DNA of 64,000 nt from Algicola sp. (GTDB lineage: Bacteria; Bacteroidota; Bacteroidia; Flavobacteriales; Flavobacteriaceae). The stretch is taken from positions 1 to 64,000 of the forward strand of contig JAAEZI010000016.1 in the NCBI GenBank assembly GCA_018222915.1, given 5' to 3'. Under the pieces are notes generated by a model, which saw only the letters and a program-made list of their open reading frames with translations, was not told the origin of the DNA and ran no database searches. A program made the position numbers and the translations under genes. Of the stretch, positions 8,733 to 17,402 are shown piece by piece (within the stretch, counting starts at the first letter, position 1; every line of letters starts with the position of its first letter).

Positions 8733-10931
8733 ATGCGTGTTATAATTAAAACAATGAAAAATATGATGAAGAGGAATTATAAACTGCTGCTACTAGTGTT
8801 ACTCTTAGCCTTTGCCTCATGCAGTTTTACGACTAAAAAATTTCAAGACCCGAATAAAGATAAGCTCCTAATTCAGCTTATAACCTATGTATTGGAACAA
8901 GGACATTTTAACCCACAAGACATAAATGATGGCTTTTCTGAGGAAGTTTTCAATGATTATCTTGAGCAACTAGATCCGTTTAAGCGCTATTTTTATGCGT
9001 CGGATATCAAGGAATTTGAAGCGTATAAAGACCAGTTAGACGATCAAATTAAAGCGTATGATATTACATTCTTTAATATCACCCACGATCGCCTTTTAAA
9101 GCGCATTGCTGAATCTAAAAATATTTACAAAGAAGTTTTAGCAAAACCTTATGATTTTTCTATAGCGGAAGAGTTTTCTACAGATTATGATAATCTTGGC
9201 TATGCGTCGTCAAAAAAAGAAATGAAAGAACGTTGGAGAAAACAATTGAAGTTTTCAACCATAGCTAATTTCGATGATTTATTAGAAGATCAGAAAAATG
9301 CTAAAAAGCAAAATTTAATCGACAACGACGGTTCTGAAACGATTAAAAAATCACTCGTAAATAAAACGAAGAAAGAACTTGAAAAAGATGCTAGAGATGC
9401 CACAAAAAGATCATTGGATGAGCTCTATGACTTTATAGATGACAGACAGCGTAAAGATTGGTTTGCAGTTTACATAAATGCTATTGTTGAAGAGTTTGAT
9501 CCACATACATTTTATTTTGCACCAGAAGACAAAGACCGTTTTGATGTTGCTATGTCTGGTAATTTCGAAGGCATTGGTGCGAGACTTCAGAAAAAAATGG
9601 ATGCCATTATCGTTAATGAAATTATTAGTGGTGGACCAGCTTGGAGACAGAATCAATTAGAAGTTGGTGATCAAATTATAAAAGTGCGTCAACAGAATGA
9701 AGATGAGCCTTTAAATATAGTGGGAATGCGTCTTGATGATGCTATCAAATTCATTAAAGGACCAAAAGGTACCAAAGTCACACTAACCTTGAAAAAAGTG
9801 GATGGTACAATTGAAGATATCACTATTACCAGAGATATCGTTGAATTAGAAGAAACTTATGCCAAATCGTCAACAGTAATTAAGGATGGTAAAAAATTCG
9901 GTGTGATCAATCTTCCGAAATTTTATGTAGATTTCGAAGATTACAACAAGCGTAATGCGGCTTCAGATATTCGATTAGAAATTGAAAGGCTAAAGGCTGA
10001 AGGAGTCGTAGGTTTGGTACTTGACTTAAGAAATAATGGTGGTGGATCCTTGCAAACGGTCGTTGATATGGGTGGTTTGTTTATCGAAGATGGACCCATT
10101 GTTCAAGTGAAGACCTCAGGAGAGCCTAAAGAAGTTTTAAGAGATAAGGATAAGTCAATCGTTTGGGATGGTCCGCTCGTGATATTAGTCAATGAATTAT
10201 CAGCGTCAGCTTCAGAAATTTTAGCAGCTGCCATGCAAGATTATAAGCGTGCCATTATCATAGGTAGTAAGCAAACTTATGGAAAAGGAACCGTTCAAAA
10301 TGTATTGGATTTAAACAGAATGGTGAGATCTAACAGTAATGGCGATATGGGAGCTTTAAAGTTTACGACGCAAAAGTTCTATAGAATTAATGGTGGTTCA
10401 ACACAATTGGAAGGTGTGAAAAGTGATGTCGTTGTCCCAGATCGTTATAGTTATATAAATATTGGAGAAAAAGATCAGGAAAACCCATTAGGCTGGGATA
10501 AGATTGATGCCGTAGATTATAGCCTATGGGGAAGTTATTATGACTATGACACGACGATTGAAAAGAGTAAAAAGCGAATGGCTAACAATGAGCAGTTGAA
10601 ATTAATCGATGCTAATGCGCAATGGGTTAAAAAAATTAGAGATAGAGAAATCTATTCTTTGAATTATGAAGCATACAAAAAGGCTCTTGAAAATAACGAA
10701 GAGGAATCTAAACGTTTTGAGAAAATTTCAGACTATAAGACGAATTTAACTTTTGAATCATTGCCATATGAATTAAAGCTCATGGATAAAGATTCCATAC
10801 TCAAGGAAAAGCGTGAGCGCTGGCATGTCAGTTTAAGTAAGGATGTGTATATTGAAGAAGCATTAAACGTTCTTAATGATCTTAAAATGACCTATGAAAT
10901 AAAAAAAGTAGCCTCATCAGTAAAAAATTAG
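8733..10931 (+). CDS. Carboxy-terminal processing protease (Prc/Tsp-type, S41) lipoprotein
   Basis: A 732-aa periplasmic serine protease that trims or degrades envelope proteins from their C-termini. The hydrophobic signal ends in the lipobox FASC (Cys30 from this start), predicting membrane anchoring; ATG 8754 gives a more usual n-region and may be the real start. An N-terminal helical region leads to a PDZ domain (about residues 275-360) and the S41 domain (about 385-560). The catalytic dyad is probably Ser492 in NELSASASEI and Lys518 in TYGKGTVQ. A C-terminal helical part (about 600-732) matches the long Prc/Tsp form. It is followed after 1 bp by the permease gene, so the two are co-transcribed. 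Confidence 0.93.
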   Translation: MRVIIKTMKNMMKRNYKLLLLVLLLAFASCSFTTKKFQDPNKDKLLIQLITYVLEQGHFNPQDINDGFSEEVFNDYLEQLDPFKRYFYASDIKEFEAYKDQLDDQIKAYDITFFNITHDRLLKRIAESKNIYKEVLAKPYDFSIAEEFSTDYDNLGYASSKKEMKERWRKQLKFSTIANFDDLLEDQKNAKKQNLIDNDGSETIKKSLVNKTKKELEKDARDATKRSLDELYDFIDDRQRKDWFAVYINAIVEEFDPHTFYFAPEDKDRFDVAMSGNFEGIGARLQKKMDAIIVNEIISGGPAWRQNQLEVGDQIIKVRQQNEDEPLNIVGMRLDDAIKFIKGPKGTKVTLTLKKVDGTIEDITITRDIVELEETYAKSSTVIKDGKKFGVINLPKFYVDFEDYNKRNAASDIRLEIERLKAEGVVGLVLDLRNNGGGSLQTVVDMGGLFIEDGPIVQVKTSGEPKEVLRDKDKSIVWDGPLVILVNELSASASEILAAAMQDYKRAIIIGSKQTYGKGTVQNVLDLNRMVRSNSNGDMGALKFTTQKFYRINGGSTQLEGVKSDVVVPDRYSYINIGEKDQENPLGWDKIDAVDYSLWGSYYDYDTTIEKSKKRMANNEQLKLIDANAQWVKKIRDREIYSLNYEAYKKALENNEEESKRFEKISDYKTNLTFESLPYELKLMDKDSILKEKRERWHVSLSKDVYIEEALNVLNDLKMTYEIKKVASSVKN

Positions 10932-10932
10932 A

Positions 10933-12027
10933 ATGAGTAAATCAGGTGACTCATTATCAAAACTTGCGCTCCGAAAGTTTAAAAAAAACTTTTGGGGCGT
11001 TTTGAGTTTTTGGGTCATCGTTAGTATTGGTTGCTTATCACTATTCGCATATATCATCGCTCCAGATGATTCGCAGAACGCCAATCAAATGCATTTGTCT
11101 ATCCATTCGCAAAAGCCTGGTTTCAAAGTGCAAATGTTGTTCGTGCCAAGCGAGTCTGAACAAAAGCAAAGTTTTATTTCAGACATCTTATTTGGTAAAA
11201 AGCATGACGAATTAGAAATTCCAATTTCTGAGCATACCATAAAAAATGATACCTTGTTTTATACGGAATTTGCATCAGATGGATTGATAGGTGCTGAAAA
11301 ATTTATAGCGCTCAAAGACTATGCGCGCACAGATTCAAAACCTTATGTTGCCGAAAAAGCATTCTTGTTTGGTACCGATAAATACGGTCGCGACTTATTG
11401 AGTCGCGTCCTAGTAGGTTCTAGAATCTCATTTTCTATCGGATTTATTGCCGTGTTCATTTCACTAGTTATTGGGATTTTCATGGGAAGTGTGGCTGGTT
11501 ATTTTGGAGGTAAAATAGACGCACTAATAATGTGGGTCATCAATGTGACATGGTCCATACCCACCTTACTATTGGTGATTGCCATTACACTGGCCCTTGG
11601 GAAAGGGTTTTGGCAAGTGTTTATAGCAGTGGGTTTAACCATGTGGGTTGAAGTAGCAAGAGTTGTAAGAGGGCAAATAATGAGTGCTAAGGAAATGCAA
11701 TATGTGACTGCGGCAAAGGCTTTAGGCTTTCATCATTTTCGCATTATTACGAGGCATATTTTACCAAATATCACAGCGCCAATAATTGTCATTTCTGCTG
11801 CAAATTTTGCAGCTGCTATATTGATTGAAAGCGGACTTAGTTTTTTAGGTATTGGAGCGCAACCTCCAATGGCAAGTTGGGGAGCTATGATCAAAGATCA
11901 TTATAATTATATCATTCTAGGGAAGCCTTACTTAGCAATAATACCGGGACTTTGTATTATGATTTTAGTTATGGCCTTTATGCTTATTGGAAATGCTTTA
12001 AGAGATGCTTTGGATGTGAAATCTTGA
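10933..12027 (+). CDS. ABC transporter permease, DppC/OppC-like, with a large periplasmic insert
   Basis: A 364-aa binding-protein-dependent permease of the dipeptide/oligopeptide type. The first helix (about residues 20-45) is followed by a soluble segment of about 85 residues before the DppC landmark FGTDKYGRDLLSRV. Five more helices follow, with the EAA-type coupling loop at AAKALGFHHFRIITRHILPN. The insert makes it about 60 residues longer than E. coli DppC. No permease partner, ATPase or binding protein is nearby; only the processing protease precedes it, at 1 bp. The pairing with a tail-trimming protease suggests peptide uptake or recycling, but this is inference. Confidence 0.85.
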   Translation: MSKSGDSLSKLALRKFKKNFWGVLSFWVIVSIGCLSLFAYIIAPDDSQNANQMHLSIHSQKPGFKVQMLFVPSESEQKQSFISDILFGKKHDELEIPISEHTIKNDTLFYTEFASDGLIGAEKFIALKDYARTDSKPYVAEKAFLFGTDKYGRDLLSRVLVGSRISFSIGFIAVFISLVIGIFMGSVAGYFGGKIDALIMWVINVTWSIPTLLLVIAITLALGKGFWQVFIAVGLTMWVEVARVVRGQIMSAKEMQYVTAAKALGFHHFRIITRHILPNITAPIIVISAANFAAAILIESGLSFLGIGAQPPMASWGAMIKDHYNYIILGKPYLAIIPGLCIMILVMAFMLIGNALRDALDVKS

Positions 12028-12028
12028 C

Positions 12029-12640
12029 TTATGATCGAAGCGCTTCAATTTCGTCATTAGTCGATGCAATGAATTCTAATACATCCTCTCTTCCCATAGT
12101 CCTGGAAGAAGATGTTACGAAGTAGTTTGGTAGTTCTTCCCAGCTCTTTAGAAGCTCTTGACAATAATCTTCAACATGTTTTTCAATAGCCTTTGGTTTT
12201 AATTTATCAGCTTTAGTGAAAATAATTGAAAATGGAATTTGACTCAAACCGAGATATTCCATGAATTCTAAATCTACTTTTTGAGGCTCATGCCTAATAT
12301 CAACCAGAACAAAAGCAGAGACCAGTTGTTGCCTTTTTTCGAAATAATCAGTGATGAATTTTTGAAATTTCCTTTTAGCAGTTTTTGAAACTCTAGCATA
12401 ACCATAACCCGGTAGATCCACCAAAAACCAATTTTTATTGATTAAGAAATGATTGATAAGCTGCGTTTTACCTGGTCTACCTGAAGTTTTAGCTAAATTT
12501 TTATGATTGGTGAGCATATTTATTAATGACGACTTACCCACATTACTTCGACCAATAAAGGCGTATTCTGGTAGCTGATTCTTAGGGCATTTAGCCACAT
12601 CAGAGTTGCTCACTATAAATTCAGCAGTTTTGATAATCAT
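12029..12640 (-). CDS. engB: Ribosome biogenesis GTPase EngB/YsxC
   Basis: A 203-aa TrmE-Era-EngA-EngB family GTPase needed for assembly of the large ribosomal subunit. All G motifs are present: G1 GRSNVGKSS (about residues 30-38), G2 region around KTSGRPGKTQ, G3 DLPGYG, G4 TKADK and G5 TSS. Length fits the family. It ends 1 bp from the convergent permease gene and is the last member of the minus-strand run with the hydrolase, 28 bp downstream of that gene. Confidence 0.95.
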   Translation of the reverse strand: MIIKTAEFIVSNSDVAKCPKNQLPEYAFIGRSNVGKSSLINMLTNHKNLAKTSGRPGKTQLINHFLINKNWFLVDLPGYGYARVSKTAKRKFQKFITDYFEKRQQLVSAFVLVDIRHEPQKVDLEFMEYLGLSQIPFSIIFTKADKLKPKAIEKHVEDYCQELLKSWEELPNYFVTSSSRTMGREDVLEFIASTNDEIEALRS

Positions 12641-12668
12641 ACCAGGTCTTGAAAATTAAAGATCACAC

Positions 12669-13433
12669 CTAAAACTTCTTGTCTGTTAGCCAGCCGTTAA
12701 GTATTTGATTGAATTTTTCCGGATGTTCCATCATAGCAGCGTGACCACATTTATCAATCCAAAACAGGTCGGAATTAGGTAAAAGTTCATTAAATTCTTC
12801 GGCCACTTCTGGCGGTGTAACGGTATCATTTTTACCCCAAATAATACACACTGGCAAGGTCATTTTCGGTAGGTCCTTAGCCATGTTATGGCGAATCGCG
12901 CTTTTAGCAATGGCTAATGTTTTAATCAATTTGTTTCTGTCGTTTACAGTTTCATAAACTTCATCAACTATCTCTTTTGTAGCGACTTCCGGGTCATAGA
13001 AGACTTCTTGTGCTTTTTTCTTAATAACTTCGTAATCACCTCGTTTCGTGTAACCGCCACCCATAGCACTTTCATAGAGTCCAGAACTCCCTGTAATGAT
13101 TAATGCTTTTACCTTTTTGGGATAAAGTTTTGTATGGTAAAGTCCTATGTGTCCACCAAGAGAGTTCCCAAGCAAAATAACATCATCAAATCCTTTGAAT
13201 TCGATAAAGTCATGTAAATATTTGGCAAAGCTTTTGACGTTGGTTTTAAGCAATGACATGGTATAAATAGGCAACTCTGGAATCAGCACTTTATAACCTC
13301 TTTCGCTGAAATAATCTGTCACGGCGTCAAAGTTACTAAGTCCTCCCATTAAGCCATGTAGCACAATTATTGGCGTGCCTTCTCCAACTTCAATATACCT
13401 ATAGTCTCTCTCTTTTTTTAAACGGTGCGCCAT
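12669..13433 (-). CDS. Alpha/beta-fold hydrolase
   Basis: A 254-aa alpha/beta hydrolase with no signal peptide, so probably cytoplasmic. The oxyanion region is HGLMGG near residue 26, the nucleophile elbow is GNSLGGH (Ser about residue 93), the acid is probably Asp in WGKNDTVTPP, and the base is His in CGHAAMMEHPE. The substrate cannot be read; esterase or C-C hydrolase are both possible. It sits 8 bp after a 34-aa membrane peptide gene and before engB. Confidence 0.9.
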   Translation of the reverse strand: MAHRLKKERDYRYIEVGEGTPIIVLHGLMGGLSNFDAVTDYFSERGYKVLIPELPIYTMSLLKTNVKSFAKYLHDFIEFKGFDDVILLGNSLGGHIGLYHTKLYPKKVKALIITGSSGLYESAMGGGYTKRGDYEVIKKKAQEVFYDPEVATKEIVDEVYETVNDRNKLIKTLAIAKSAIRHNMAKDLPKMTLPVCIIWGKNDTVTPPEVAEEFNELLPNSDLFWIDKCGHAAMMEHPEKFNQILNGWLTDKKF

Positions 13434-13441
13434 GTAATTAG

Positions 13442-13546
13442 TTAGTCATTTTCGTCAAAAACAAATATAGGTAATTCAATTAAAACAACAGCATAAATAA
13501 TAAATGTGAGAATCAAACTTGATGCTAAGATGTTAACAATGTTCAT
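13442..13546 (-). CDS. Candidate 34-aa single-span membrane peptide
   Basis: A short reading frame that begins MNIVNILASSLILTFIIYAV and ends in an acidic FDEND tail. About 22 consecutive residues (positions 5-27) are hydrophobic, enough for one membrane span with the acidic end outside the helix. A purine-rich GGAGA lies about 7 nt before the ATG, which is unusual for this genome and supports translation. The stop is 8 bp before the hydrolase start, so it would be the first gene of that operon. I do not recognise the family and cannot exclude a chance frame in AT-rich DNA. Confidence 0.45.
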   Translation of the reverse strand: MNIVNILASSLILTFIIYAVVLIELPIFVFDEND

Positions 13547-13650
13547 GGGAATTCTCCGCTTAAATTTATGTATTTGATTATAAAGGACTTATAGGTTCTA
13601 ATAGTGCATACATAACGTACTAAATAGAATGAAAATATAAAATTATCAAC

Positions 13651-13680
13651 AAAAGTGGGATGAAGTGGTAAATTGTGGTA
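13651..13680 (+). promoter_or_regulatory. Putative MraZ operator: three GTGG repeats at 10-bp spacing
   Basis: Three direct repeats, AAAAGTGGGA, TGAAGTGGTA and AATTGTGGTA, place GTGG at 13655, 13665 and 13675, exactly one helical turn apart. Known MraZ operators are short G-rich repeats with the same 10-bp phase upstream of mraZ. They lie 10 bp before the -7 box, where a bound MraZ would block the promoter, so autorepression is the likely role. Confidence 0.7.
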
Positions 13681-13690
13681 AAATTTTCAA

Positions 13691-13698
13691 TATATTTG
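13691..13698 (+). promoter_or_regulatory. -7 promoter element of the mraZ/dcw operon
   Basis: TATATTTG is an exact match to TAnnTTTG, 34 bp before the mraZ start codon. A TTG at 13673-13675 lies 15 nt upstream, slightly closer than the usual 17-23 nt, and falls inside the third GTGG repeat. Confidence 0.6.
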
Positions 13699-13732
13699 AA
13701 TCTTAATCGTTACAGTAAGTAAATCAATCATT

Positions 13733-14200
13733 TTGAACCCTTTAATCGGAACATACGAGTGTAAAGTTGATGCCAAAGGAAGGCTGATGCTTCCAGCTGC
13801 TATCAAAAAGCAGTTGCTACCGATGTTACAAAATGGGTTCGTGCTGAAACGAGCAGTCTTTCAACCGTGCTTAGAACTTTATCCTATGAGCGAATGGGAA
13901 ACGCTGATGCAAAAGGTGAATAAGCTTAACCGATTCAAAAAGAAAAATAATGACTTTATCCGTCGCTTTACGGCTGGTTTAAAACAGGTTGAAGTAGATG
14001 CTGCTGGACGTTTATTGATACCAAAAGATTTGGTGGCTTTCTCAGGTATTAAGAAAGACATTGTTGTGGCTTCGGCTATTAACATTATTGAAATTTGGGA
14101 TAAAGATAAGTATGAGCAAGCCATAGATGACGCGACAGGAGATTTTGCTGATTTGGCGGAAGAAGTAATGGGACAAGATGATGACCATGGTATATCATAA
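13733..14200 (+). CDS. mraZ: Transcriptional regulator MraZ
   Basis: A 155-aa DNA-binding protein and first gene of the division cluster. Two SpoVT-AbrB-like beta-strand domains are visible by their DxxGR motifs: GTYECKVDAKGRLMLP (about residues 6-21) and VEVDAAGRLLIP (about 86-97). The frame has no ATG between the upstream in-frame stop (13697) and the family N-terminus, so the start is TTG 13733. The C-terminus is acidic. MraZ represses its own operon in other bacteria, and three matching repeats lie upstream. It overlaps rsmH by 23 bp. Confidence 0.93.
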   Translation: MNPLIGTYECKVDAKGRLMLPAAIKKQLLPMLQNGFVLKRAVFQPCLELYPMSEWETLMQKVNKLNRFKKKNNDFIRRFTAGLKQVEVDAAGRLLIPKDLVAFSGIKKDIVVASAINIIEIWDKDKYEQAIDDATGDFADLAEEVMGQDDDHGIS

Positions 14201-15083
14201 ACCGGTATTGTTAAAAGAAACAGTTGATGGCTTAAATATTAAGCCCAATGGCGTTTATGTGGATGTGACGTTTGGTGGAGGTGGTCATAGTTCTGAGATA
14301 ATGAATCGCCTTGGTCCTCAAGGGAAACTTATTGCGTTTGATCAAGATAAAGACGCCTTATCTAACGCTATTTCTGATGAACGGTTTACTTTGATTAATG
14401 AAAATTTTAGGTATATCAAACGCTTTTTGAGGTTTTATGGTGTGAAGGAAGTTGATGGAGTGCTTGCTGATTTTGGCGTGTCATCACATCAATTTGATGT
14501 CGCGGAACGCGGATTTTCAACAAGGTTTGAAGCCGACTTAGATATGCGTATGAATCAGGATGATAAGTTGTCGGCCTATCATGTGATTAATGATTATGAC
14601 GAGGAGCAAATTAAGCAAGTATTGTTGCAATATGGAGAATTGAGACAAGCACCTGCTATGGCCAGAGTTATAGTTGACGCAAGGAAAGAATCAGCAATAA
14701 AAACAAGTGAACAACTAAAAAAAGTGCTAAACCGCTTTTTAAATCATAAGAAAGAAAATAAAGTATTAGCACAAATTTATCAAGCTATTCGGATAGAAGT
14801 AAATCAGGAAATTGAAGCATTAAAAGAGTTTTTACAGCAAACGCCCGAGATATTAGTCAAGGGTGGACGCCTCAGTTTAATCTCGTATCATTCCTTAGAG
14901 GATCGTTTGGTGAAACGCTACATCAGAAATGGCTTGTTTGAAGGTGAGCCTGAGCGTGATGTCTTTGGGAATTTTGAAGTGCCGTTGAAAAAAGTAGGAG
15001 GTCTCATCGTTCCAACAAAGGAAGAGATTGCTGAAAATAATAGAGCTAGAAGTGCAAAACTGCGAATTGCTGAAAAATTATGA
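14178..15083 (+). CDS. rsmH: 16S rRNA (cytosine-1402-N4)-methyltransferase RsmH
   Basis: A 301-aa SAM-dependent methyltransferase (formerly MraW) that modifies C1402 in the ribosomal decoding centre. The SAM-binding block is VDVTFGGGGHS near residue 29. Other landmarks are DGVLADFGVSSHQFD, RGFSTRFEADLDMRM, the insert ending in AIRIEVNQE, and LISYHSLEDRLVK. ATG 14187 (MVYHKPVLL) is an alternative start 9 bp downstream. The gene overlaps mraZ at its start and ftsL at its end by the ATGA quartet, so it is translationally coupled on both sides. Confidence 0.96.
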   Translation: MMTMVYHKPVLLKETVDGLNIKPNGVYVDVTFGGGGHSSEIMNRLGPQGKLIAFDQDKDALSNAISDERFTLINENFRYIKRFLRFYGVKEVDGVLADFGVSSHQFDVAERGFSTRFEADLDMRMNQDDKLSAYHVINDYDEEQIKQVLLQYGELRQAPAMARVIVDARKESAIKTSEQLKKVLNRFLNHKKENKVLAQIYQAIRIEVNQEIEALKEFLQQTPEILVKGGRLSLISYHSLEDRLVKRYIRNGLFEGEPERDVFGNFEVPLKKVGGLIVPTKEEIAENNRARSAKLRIAEKL

Positions 15084-15397
15084 AAAAGAATCTGTACGGC
15101 ATTTTAAGAGGTAAATTCTTGGTTAGTGATGACTCTTTTAAGAATTGGAGAATCATCATTTTCATATCAGTATTAGCAATAATCATGATCGCAAGTTCTC
15201 ATAGTGCAGATAAAAAAGTTTATGAGATTGCTAGGCTTAAAAATGAAGTCAAGGAGTTACGATCAGCCTTTGTTGATGGTAGATCAAAATTGATGCGGCT
15301 CAAAATGGAATCATCAATTACCAATAAAGTAGCAGAGAAAGGAATCAGGATTTCAGAGATTCCACCGAGAAAAATAAAAGTTAAATCACAACACTGA
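15080..15397 (+). CDS. ftsL: FtsL-like cell-division protein
   Basis: A 105-aa bitopic membrane protein: about 25 cytoplasmic residues, one hydrophobic segment (about residues 26-42) and a periplasmic helical stretch rich in heptad-like spacing (about 48-85). This is the topology of FtsL, which joins the FtsQ-FtsL-FtsB complex that activates septal peptidoglycan synthesis. Sequence identity in this family is low, so the call rests on topology and position between rsmH and ftsI. The start overlaps the rsmH stop by 4 bp. Confidence 0.85.
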   Translation: MKKNLYGILRGKFLVSDDSFKNWRIIIFISVLAIIMIASSHSADKKVYEIARLKNEVKELRSAFVDGRSKLMRLKMESSITNKVAEKGIRISEIPPRKIKVKSQH

Positions 15398-15401
15398 GAA
15401 G

Positions 15402-17402
15402 GTGGCAACAACCGAAACCAACATATTAAACAGATTGTATTTCGTAGCTGGCAGTATGTTTGTCTTTGCGCTCGCTGTCGTATTCAAGTTGTGTACGATT
15501 CAGTTTGTGCAAGGTGATGCATATCGAAGTCTCGCTGAGGAACGTATTGTTAAAAATGTTGAAATTCCTGCGAATAGAGGAAATGTCTATTCTGCTGACG
15601 GAAGTCTGTTGGCTACCTCCATTCCAAAATATGATATCCGATTGGATGCCATACAACCTAAACAAGAAGTGTTTAATGAGTTAATTAATGATTTGGCAGA
15701 TTCATTGTCTAATTACACTGGAAAATCTTCGAGTTTTCATCGTCAATCTATCAAAAAAGCCAGAAAAGATAAAAACCGGTATTTTCTTCTAGCCAGAAAT
15801 ATTAGTTACTCCGACTATATTAGACTGCGAAATTTTCCAATGTTGGAGTTGGGAGCTATTAAAGGAGGTTTAATTGTTGAGCAAACGACTAGACGTGAAC
15901 ATCCCATGGGTGGTATCGCCGAACGGTCTATTGGTTATGAGCGTTTTGATGAAGACGGAAATGTCTCTAGAGCAGGTATTGATGGTGCTTTTGGCGCAAA
16001 ATATCTGCGTGGAGAAAATGGTAAGCGTTTAAAGCAAAAAATAGGAAATGGTCAATGGAAGCCCATTGTAGACTATAATCAAGTCGAGCCTCAAGACGGT
16101 TATGATGTATACACAACAATTGACGTCAATATTCAAGATATTGCTCATCATTCATTGTTGGGTCAGCTTGAGAAATATGAAGCCGAACACGGCTGTGCTG
16201 TTGTGATGGATGTCGAGACAGGTGAAATTAAGGCCATCACTAACTTAGCGAAAACCAGTAAAGGTAATTATTACGAAAAGCGTAATTACGCCGTTTGGGA
16301 GTCACATGAACCAGGTTCTACTTTTAAAGTTATGGCTTTAATGGCTGCCCTAGAAGATAGAGTGATTGATACTTCTACAATAGTTGATACAAGAAATGGT
16401 TCTAAAATGTTTTATGGTAGAACGATCAGAGATTCTAAAGGTCATGGAAAGATTTCAGCTGCGAGAGCTTTAGAAGTGTCTTCAAATATTGGATTGGCAA
16501 CTTTAATAGATGATCATTACGCGAAACAACCTAAGAAATTCATCAATCGATTAAAAAGCTGGCATCTCGATGATACACTCGGTGTATCTATTAAAGGTGA
16601 AGGTAAGCCAGTAATACCAGAACCTGGCGATAAAATATGGAGTCGGAATGCTTTGCCCTCTATGGCTTATGGCTATAACTTACAAATGACGCCTTTGCAA
16701 ACATTGACCTTTTATAATGCCATTGCGAATAATGGTGAAATGGTGAAACCAAGATTTATCAAATCGGTTAAAGAATTTGATAAGGAAATTGAAGTGTTTG
16801 AGAAGGAAGTCATCCATCAGAAAATATGTTCTGATAAGACCTTAGGAGAAATCAGAGATATCCTAAAAAATATAGTCATCCGAGGCACAGGTCAGCGTAT
16901 GTACTCAGAGAATTTTTCTATGGCTGGTAAAACAGGGACGGCTAGAACTAATTACAATGATTTTGAAGAGTGGTTAAAGGATAAAAAGTATATCTCTTCT
17001 TTTGCTGGGTATTTTCCTGCAGACGCTCCGAAATATTCTTGCATCGTAGTGATTCATGAACCTAGCACCAAAGTGGGTTATTATGGCGCAGATGTTTCAG
17101 GTCCCGTATTTAAAAGAATAGCACAAAAAATATATACAGAAACACCTCTTATAGATGAAGTGGAGTCACTTGAGATTGTGAATTCGAAAGTCGACAAGGA
17201 TTTTGAAGCCTATTATGAAACGGCTCAAACATACAAAACCATCATGCCAAATGTGGTTGGATTACCAGCTATGGATGCGTTGGCGCTTCTGGAAAATATG
17301 GGACTTAAGGTAAAACTGCAAGGTGCAGGCACTATTAAGGAACAGTCTGTCCCTAAAGGAATTAAAGTGAAACCCAATCAAATCATACGCCTAAGCTCAT
17401 AA
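15402..17402 (+). CDS. ftsI: Septal peptidoglycan transpeptidase FtsI/PBP3 with a C-terminal PASTA domain
   Basis: A 666-aa class B penicillin-binding protein that cross-links septal peptidoglycan. One N-terminal anchor (about residues 14-32) leads to a dimerisation domain (about 55-215) and the transpeptidase domain (about 235-590). Active-site motifs are STFK at 306-309, SSN at 360-362 and KTG at 510-512. Residues about 605-666 form a single PASTA domain, giving the SpoVD-like architecture usual in Bacteroidota and absent from E. coli FtsI. The start is GTG 15402, 4 bp after ftsL. The stop overlaps the murE start by one base. Confidence 0.95.
   Translation: MATTETNILNRLYFVAGSMFVFALAVVFKLCTIQFVQGDAYRSLAEERIVKNVEIPANRGNVYSADGSLLATSIPKYDIRLDAIQPKQEVFNELINDLADSLSNYTGKSSSFHRQSIKKARKDKNRYFLLARNISYSDYIRLRNFPMLELGAIKGGLIVEQTTRREHPMGGIAERSIGYERFDEDGNVSRAGIDGAFGAKYLRGENGKRLKQKIGNGQWKPIVDYNQVEPQDGYDVYTTIDVNIQDIAHHSLLGQLEKYEAEHGCAVVMDVETGEIKAITNLAKTSKGNYYEKRNYAVWESHEPGSTFKVMALMAALEDRVIDTSTIVDTRNGSKMFYGRTIRDSKGHGKISAARALEVSSNIGLATLIDDHYAKQPKKFINRLKSWHLDDTLGVSIKGEGKPVIPEPGDKIWSRNALPSMAYGYNLQMTPLQTLTFYNAIANNGEMVKPRFIKSVKEFDKEIEVFEKEVIHQKICSDKTLGEIRDILKNIVIRGTGQRMYSENFSMAGKTGTARTNYNDFEEWLKDKKYISSFAGYFPADAPKYSCIVVIHEPSTKVGYYGADVSGPVFKRIAQKIYTETPLIDEVESLEIVNSKVDKDFEAYYETAQTYKTIMPNVVGLPAMDALALLENMGLKVKLQGAGTIKEQSVPKGIKVKPNQIIRLSS

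Noticed and set aside
12037-12046. GAAGCGCTTC palindrome at the convergent permease/engB junction, as a terminator
   Set aside because: The stem can have at most 4-5 bp without a proper loop and no T-run follows; it lies inside the engB coding sequence and is probably chance.
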